The notes under the pieces are model-generated. The model ran no database searches. It worked only from the letters and a program-made list of their open reading frames with translations, and was not told where the DNA came from. A DNA stretch of 64,000 bases from Watersipora subatra (taxonomy: Eukaryota > Bryozoa > Gymnolaemata > Cheilostomatida > Watersiporidae), in NCBI RefSeq assembly GCF_963576615.1, contig NC_088710.1, forward strand, positions 2,460,001-2,524,000, written 5' to 3'. Below, in pieces: positions 59,002 to 64,000 of the stretch; the stretch's first letter is position 1; each line of letters starts with the position of its first letter. The translations under genes were made by a program, and so were the position numbers.

Positions 59002-61260
59002 AAGAGTATGCCGAAAATATTTCGCGTGACAAAACTGATAGGAAGACACCGTTTCTCGAGCTGTTAGTATTGCGTGAATTTATAGGAGTTGCATTTCGCA
59101 TATGTTCATTGTGGTAGTAAATGCATGGAAATGCAGTGAATGCTTACAAATCTATTTTACGCTATCAAAATAAAAGGGTAGTAATTTTGTGTACATTGTT
59201 TAAAAAACATTGAGCTTTTATTGCGACATTTTTACCATTTGTTTTGCAATATGTTGGAGTTGTTGTCTTGTGCGTCAATGGATAGTGATAATTTCATTAT
59301 ATCTCGCACAACTGGGACATATTTTTATGCTGTTCTCTCGCTTTACATCTGAAGTTTATACACTTTCGTTGGATAAACCAATGTTGTCGAAACAATCCTC
59401 ACGAACGTGTTTAATTTTTTGCGTTTTGGAAATAATCGCTTTTTGCAGTTTTCTACGTCGATTTGGCGTATGGTTTTTTACTAAAAGCCATGCACAAAAT
59501 GTCTTGGAACAACAGAATTACTTAGTAAAAGTTAATGGCTTAATGCACAGCTTGTTTTTTTTGTTATTGTTGGTTTTGAAAGTCGCGTACTTGTTTTCAC
59601 TCGTTCTCGAAATTTGGTTAACCAACTGCAATGCAAAATGAGCATAACTCTGGTTACTGATTGGAAAAACTGAAAATGTGTAGCTGTGGTTAGATTAGTT
59701 AATTTTCTTTGCGGACTGGGTACTAACCTTGTTTAAAGATACGGCGTTGTTAGCAAGTTTTTGTTGTCATAAATAATAATGTAGTTATAAATACAGGATA
59801 ATGATTCGGTAAAGCACGTGTTTGTTAGTGCCCTTTTGTTAGTGCACAAATACTTTTTGGTGTACACGAAATGCGTTATAAAGCAAAACTCGATTCAAAA
59901 GCACTGTAAGTTACCATAATTGACTAGTATTTAATATTGTTTGTCACTGTCAGCTTTTCCACTTTCACTCATATTAGGCGTTATTTTCTCCACATCACAT
60001 TTCCATACTATACTTCATCTACTTTAATTTTTTTTACGTGTACTGTCTTTAAAAAAACATGTTCCAAGGATATTTGTTCGTATTTTTCTGTGATTTGTTT
60101 TTTATATAGGAAAATAATTGCTTTTTTTCCCACTTCTACCATTCACACTAGTGTACTCAATATTTATGGTTTTTAAACTACAAAGTGAAAGTGCAAACAT
60201 CATTCAGTAATCTTCAAAAACCGTAGAGCTGCACTATGTGAAAGAGAACTGCATATTTGTGCACCAGTTTACAAAACTGCAGTGTTTCTAGACGCCTTGG
60301 ATGTTGTGTGTTGAACATAACATTAAAATGTTGTGTAAATTATGTGCCCACATGGTACGTTGTCTTTCACAAAGTTCTGTGCAGTCTAAGAAACTGCAAT
60401 GTAGACTATTACTATCCCTCTGGGTCTTTAAGTGGGCTGTTAACAGAAAACCTTTTATCTTTATTACATACGTATTTAGGCAGTAGTGTAACTCTATTAA
60501 TTATTCAACAACTACGTGTCCCAAGCAAATATCGTGTTTCATGTTCTCCCACTTTTACCAAAGTTAGTTTTAACATATTTTGACTCTGGTCTAGGCATGA
60601 TGTTAAATTAGACACTCTAGTAACCAGACCCCTTTTTAGCTGAGCACTTGTGACCTAAAGTATCAAATTCCAAAATGCGCACATGATCTAGGGCACTATT
60701 AATAGCTCATTTACAAGCGCATACTGCATTGGCTAAATCTGTTCATATTATTTCTGAATCGTATAAAACCATTCTTACTTGAAGTTTTGTTATTCGAATA
60801 GAAGTTTTATGAGATACACGCGGGTAGCATATCTAGTAAAATCTTATGTCGACTCCATTTTTTCTACTGATGAGAGACTGTCAATGGTCTAAAAGGAGGG
60901 CAAACATAGTAGTGATCAAATCAAAGTGATGTCTCAAACAATTGATGTTTCTCTCAGGTAAAAACTGCCTGTCACTAGATTGTGCTATTGTCTCTAGTAT
61001 GCAAAAGCACACTCTCCTAGTTTCATTGAGCAGAACCCAGCATTAGTATTTTTCTTTTACATTGTATTGTCATGTTTTGATTCAAATAATGCCATCTTTT
61101 AAATTGAAGTATTATTTGCTCACTGACAAGATATTAACATCACAAAGCAAACGTGTAAAGCATAAAAAAAATGTGGTTAGTGTCAGTGTGTTGCTCGGCT
61201 TTTTATATCCGCTTCCCAGGTTGCACATAACTAAAATTTTCTACAGCTATGTATTACAGT
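59002..61260. other. T-rich stretch without supported genes
   Basis: Open frames at 59210-59641 (143 codons), 59937-60176 and 60257-60583 are low-complexity, Phe/Leu/Cys-rich readings of T-rich DNA without recognisable motifs. It could be a long 3' UTR. Confidence 0.4.
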
Positions 61261-61262
61261 AT

Positions 61263-62011
61263 AGTGGACACCCCCCCCCCCCTCCCCACCATACAGCATT
61301 AATCCGTTCCGGTGTTGGCATTGCAAGACGAAAATGTATAGAAACCCATAGTAATTATATAATGGATAGTGCAACCATTCTCTGGTAAAACATCAAAATT
61401 TCATATACATATTAATGTGTATAAAATATTAATATACATACATCAATATATTATATATTTTAATATTATGTACATTTTAAAAATTAGTAACAAAATAATA
61501 TATTAACTTTAGTAACTATAGTTACCAACAGTAACTTTAGTGTATTTAGTGGTTTTGATCTGCGACAAAATGTAACATTTATATGTACAGTACGCATCGT
61601 ATGAAATCCTTACCTTTGAGACAGACTCATTACATAAATTTTGAATTCAACCTAAACGAGTTTAGCTTACTAAACACACACCTGAAGCTAAGCATAGCAT
61701 TTATTTTATTAACCTTTAATTTGACATGGTCGTAATTGTCTTATAAAACACGAAGAATGGTTTCATGACTGAGTGAGGGAGAGAACATTGTAGCCCTTTT
61801 AGGCATTGTGGGAGGGATTTCAGCGAATACCATATTGGCATCTTTGTGACTCTCCTGTATGCACCACACCCACTACCAAATTTGAATTTTGAGACATTTT
61901 TGATGTTGTTTGGTGAACAGAATGTCATAATGAGGGGATGAAAAATATCATGCTCAACATCGTATGGTGAAAAAACTGTAAAACAGGGCCGCTGTGATTG
62001 GGGGTGCATTG
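61263..62011. mobile_element. CAGTGCACCCT-family MITE, full copy
   Basis: Left end TAGTGGACACCC (expanded C run), right end GGGGGTGCATTG, inverted. The GTAACTATAGTTACC block near 61512 and the TAAATTTTGAATTCAACC region match 45632-46080 directly and 15184-15758 in reverse. Confidence 0.75.
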
Positions 62012-62455
62012 TAATCGATTTTAAGCAGTCTAGTCACTCATTTTGCATTTCGATCTTCGTGATTTGAATCAAACAAAAATTTGTGTATGATCATCTGTGT
62101 TCATGTAAAACTAATGTTTTTATATTTTTTGTGAAAAAATGTAATTTTTAACAATGACAAATTTTATCTTTAATAAATTGTCTCATATATACTTATACAT
62201 TAGCCTATGTCACGAATAGGCTAACCTTGAATAAGTGCCCATGGGATTTCGTAAGGACTGACACAGTTTTGCACCCAGATACCATGGTGTGCTGATCACA
62301 AAATATTGATTTGCTAGGGCATGTGTTTATAAAGGTAGAGCAACAAAGTACGTCTAAATTTCTCTAAACTGCAAAGTTCCACATGACTAGTACGAATGTG
62401 ACCACATTATTATCAGCTGATTGAAAGAGGAATAAGGCAGCATCTAGATTACGCA
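62012..62455. other. No recognisable feature
   Basis: AT-rich spacer between a MITE and a minisatellite. Confidence 0.5.
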
Positions 62456-62457
62456 GC

Positions 62458-63245
62458 ATGTATGTACATATACATAGAATGTATGTATATACATAGAATG
62501 TATGTATATATATATACATAGGATGTATGTATATATGCATAGGATGTATGTACATATACATAGGATGTATGTACATATACATAGAATGTATGTATATATA
62601 CATAGGATGTATGTACATATACATAGGATGTATGTACATATACATAGAATGTATGTATATATACATAGGATGTATGTACATATACATAGGATGTATGTAC
62701 ATATACATATGATGTATGTACGTATACATAGAATGTATGTATGTATACATAGAATGTATGTACACATACATAGGATGTATGTACATATACATAGAATATA
62801 TGTACATATACATAGGATGTACATGCATGTACATAGGATGTATGTGCATATACATAGGATGTATGTACATATACATAGGATGTATGTACATATACATAGA
62901 ATGTATGTATATATACATAGGATGTATGTATATATACATAGGATGTATGTACATATACATAGGATGTATGTACATATACATAGAATGTATGTATATATAC
63001 ATAGGATGTATGTACATATACATAGGATGTATGTACATATACATAGAATGTATGTATATATACATAGAATGTATGTATATATACATAGGATGTCCATACG
63101 TATACATATTATGTATGTACGTATACATAGAATGTATGTACGTATACATAGGATGTACTTGCATGTACATAGGATGTATGTGCATGTACATATGATGTAT
63201 GTATGTATACATGGGATGTATGTGCGTGTACATAGGATGTATGTC
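62458..63245. repeat. 21-bp minisatellite, about 37 copies
   Basis: The unit is roughly TGTACATATACATAGGATGT plus A with GGATG/GAATG and TACATA/TATATA variants. Since 21 is divisible by 3 and the unit lacks stops in most frames, open frames of up to 289 codons appear on both strands as 7-residue repeats (MYVHIHR on plus; MYIYIHP on minus). No evidence that any is translated. Confidence 0.97.
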
Positions 63246-63351
63246 CTTAATTAGATGTGATTATGTTCGATTCTGTTTAGGTTGCAACGTAAAATATCGA
63301 GATGAGTTTTAGCTTTTATTTCAAATTATCTTTATGTGATCATCAATTTTT

Positions 63352-63420
63352 ATGGTCATGTCTATGACTATGCCTATGGTCATGTCTATGACTATGCCTA
63401 TGGTCATGTCTATGCCTGGA
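63352..63420. repeat. 24-bp tandem repeat, about 2.9 copies
   Basis: The unit TATGGTCATGTCTATGACTA plus TGCC. Confidence 0.9.
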
Positions 63421-63563
63421 ATATTGGTGATGTCAAGTTAGCCGAGAAGTGGTCCTTGGAATTTCGTTTTTGTGAGACTAAAATTATTCGCATAACTTGC
63501 TAGTTAGACGAAAATTAATGCTTTTTCAATTCTCAAGTCAGCTATTAAGGGATCATATATGGC

Positions 63564-63700
63564 ACTAGCTGTGCTACCCGGCATATGTACAATTTGCATA
63601 AGCTTAATGAGCCTTAGCTGAAAGCAAAGACAGAGTCTAAAAGTGGGTTTATTCATAAAAAAAAAACAATCATAAATGGGAAATGGTGACATGGTTTTGT
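63564..63700 (+). mobile_element. SINE/RTE-like head fragment
   Basis: Begins CTAGCTGTGCTACCCGGCAT, the same head as 35430. The body is not clearly matched. Confidence 0.35.
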
Positions 63701-64000
63701 ACTACACTTTGTTGAAGGTGGTGTTTGTTGACACTTACCCGTTACAACTCCTGTGCTAGAGACAACCAGGTCTGGTAAAGGCACCTACACCTCACTACGA
63801 GTAGATGAGTCTGTTTTGCCTATAGCGTGCCGTCACCGTGCCGTCACTGTGCTTTAGTATTATCTGATGCTATCAGTTATCTTTTCAAGATGAACTTCCA
63901 TAAAATTTTAGTAGATTTTTTCAGAAAGTATCAGTATTTTTTCATCGTTTGCGATTGTTTTTGATGTTTGAGGGGAGTCGACTGTCAGGATGTTTCAAGA

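Noticed and set aside
59210-59641. 143-codon open frame rich in Phe, Leu, Cys
   Set aside because: Low-complexity reading of T-rich DNA without recognisable motif or splice context; kept only as a remark.

Overview
This is eukaryotic, intron-rich, AT-rich nuclear DNA from an animal, most likely an invertebrate. Three conserved genes can be assembled exon by exon with GT/AG splice sites and matching phases. They are PABPN1 (nuclear poly(A)-binding protein; + strand, 6848-21819, first exon not found), a SWEET/SLC50-type sugar transporter (- strand, 22306-28563, 6 coding exons) and QTRT2 (non-catalytic subunit of the queuine tRNA-ribosyltransferase; + strand, 41022-52975, 4 coding exons). PABPN1 and SWEET converge, with 486 bp between their stop codons. 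The three gene products act in unrelated processes (poly(A) tail control, sugar transport, tRNA queuosine modification), and nothing here suggests an operon or joint regulation. The species cannot be read from the sequence.

Most of the rest is repeats. Left part (1-6850): a near-perfect 194-bp palindrome carrying a hammerhead ribozyme motif in each arm, a broken transposase tail, and the first of four copies of a MITE ending in CTCGG-type repeats. PABPN1 introns hold MITEs, a 32-bp minisatellite and a four-layer nest of elements in intron 4. The third layer of that nest is a 4-kb Kolobok-type DNA transposon (TTAA target site, THAP-domain transposase exons, decayed). Two ~0.9-kb internally deleted relatives sit at 8057-8964 and 30971-31854. 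SWEET introns hold a hAT-type element with a perfect 8-bp target duplication, a long-armed foldback element and another 32-bp minisatellite.

The 28.6-41 kb stretch has no convincing host gene. It holds further MITEs, tRNA-headed SINE-like copies, a 178-bp hAT MITE with a perfect 8-bp duplication, and a dead Tc1-type transposase. QTRT2 intron 3 contains a 4.6-kb array of about 144 copies of a 32-bp unit with a 1,440-bp higher-order period. Downstream of QTRT2 lies a 4.7-kb element with long inverted ends and a perfect 8-bp duplication (53999-58719), itself containing nested elements. The last 5 kb hold another MITE and a 21-bp minisatellite that is open in several frames on both strands.

Most promising observations: the paired inverted hammerhead ribozymes, the Kolobok parent with its derivatives, the nested insertions in PABPN1 intron 4, the giant intronic array made of acceptor-like units, and the recurrence of the 32-bp unit length in three unrelated arrays.
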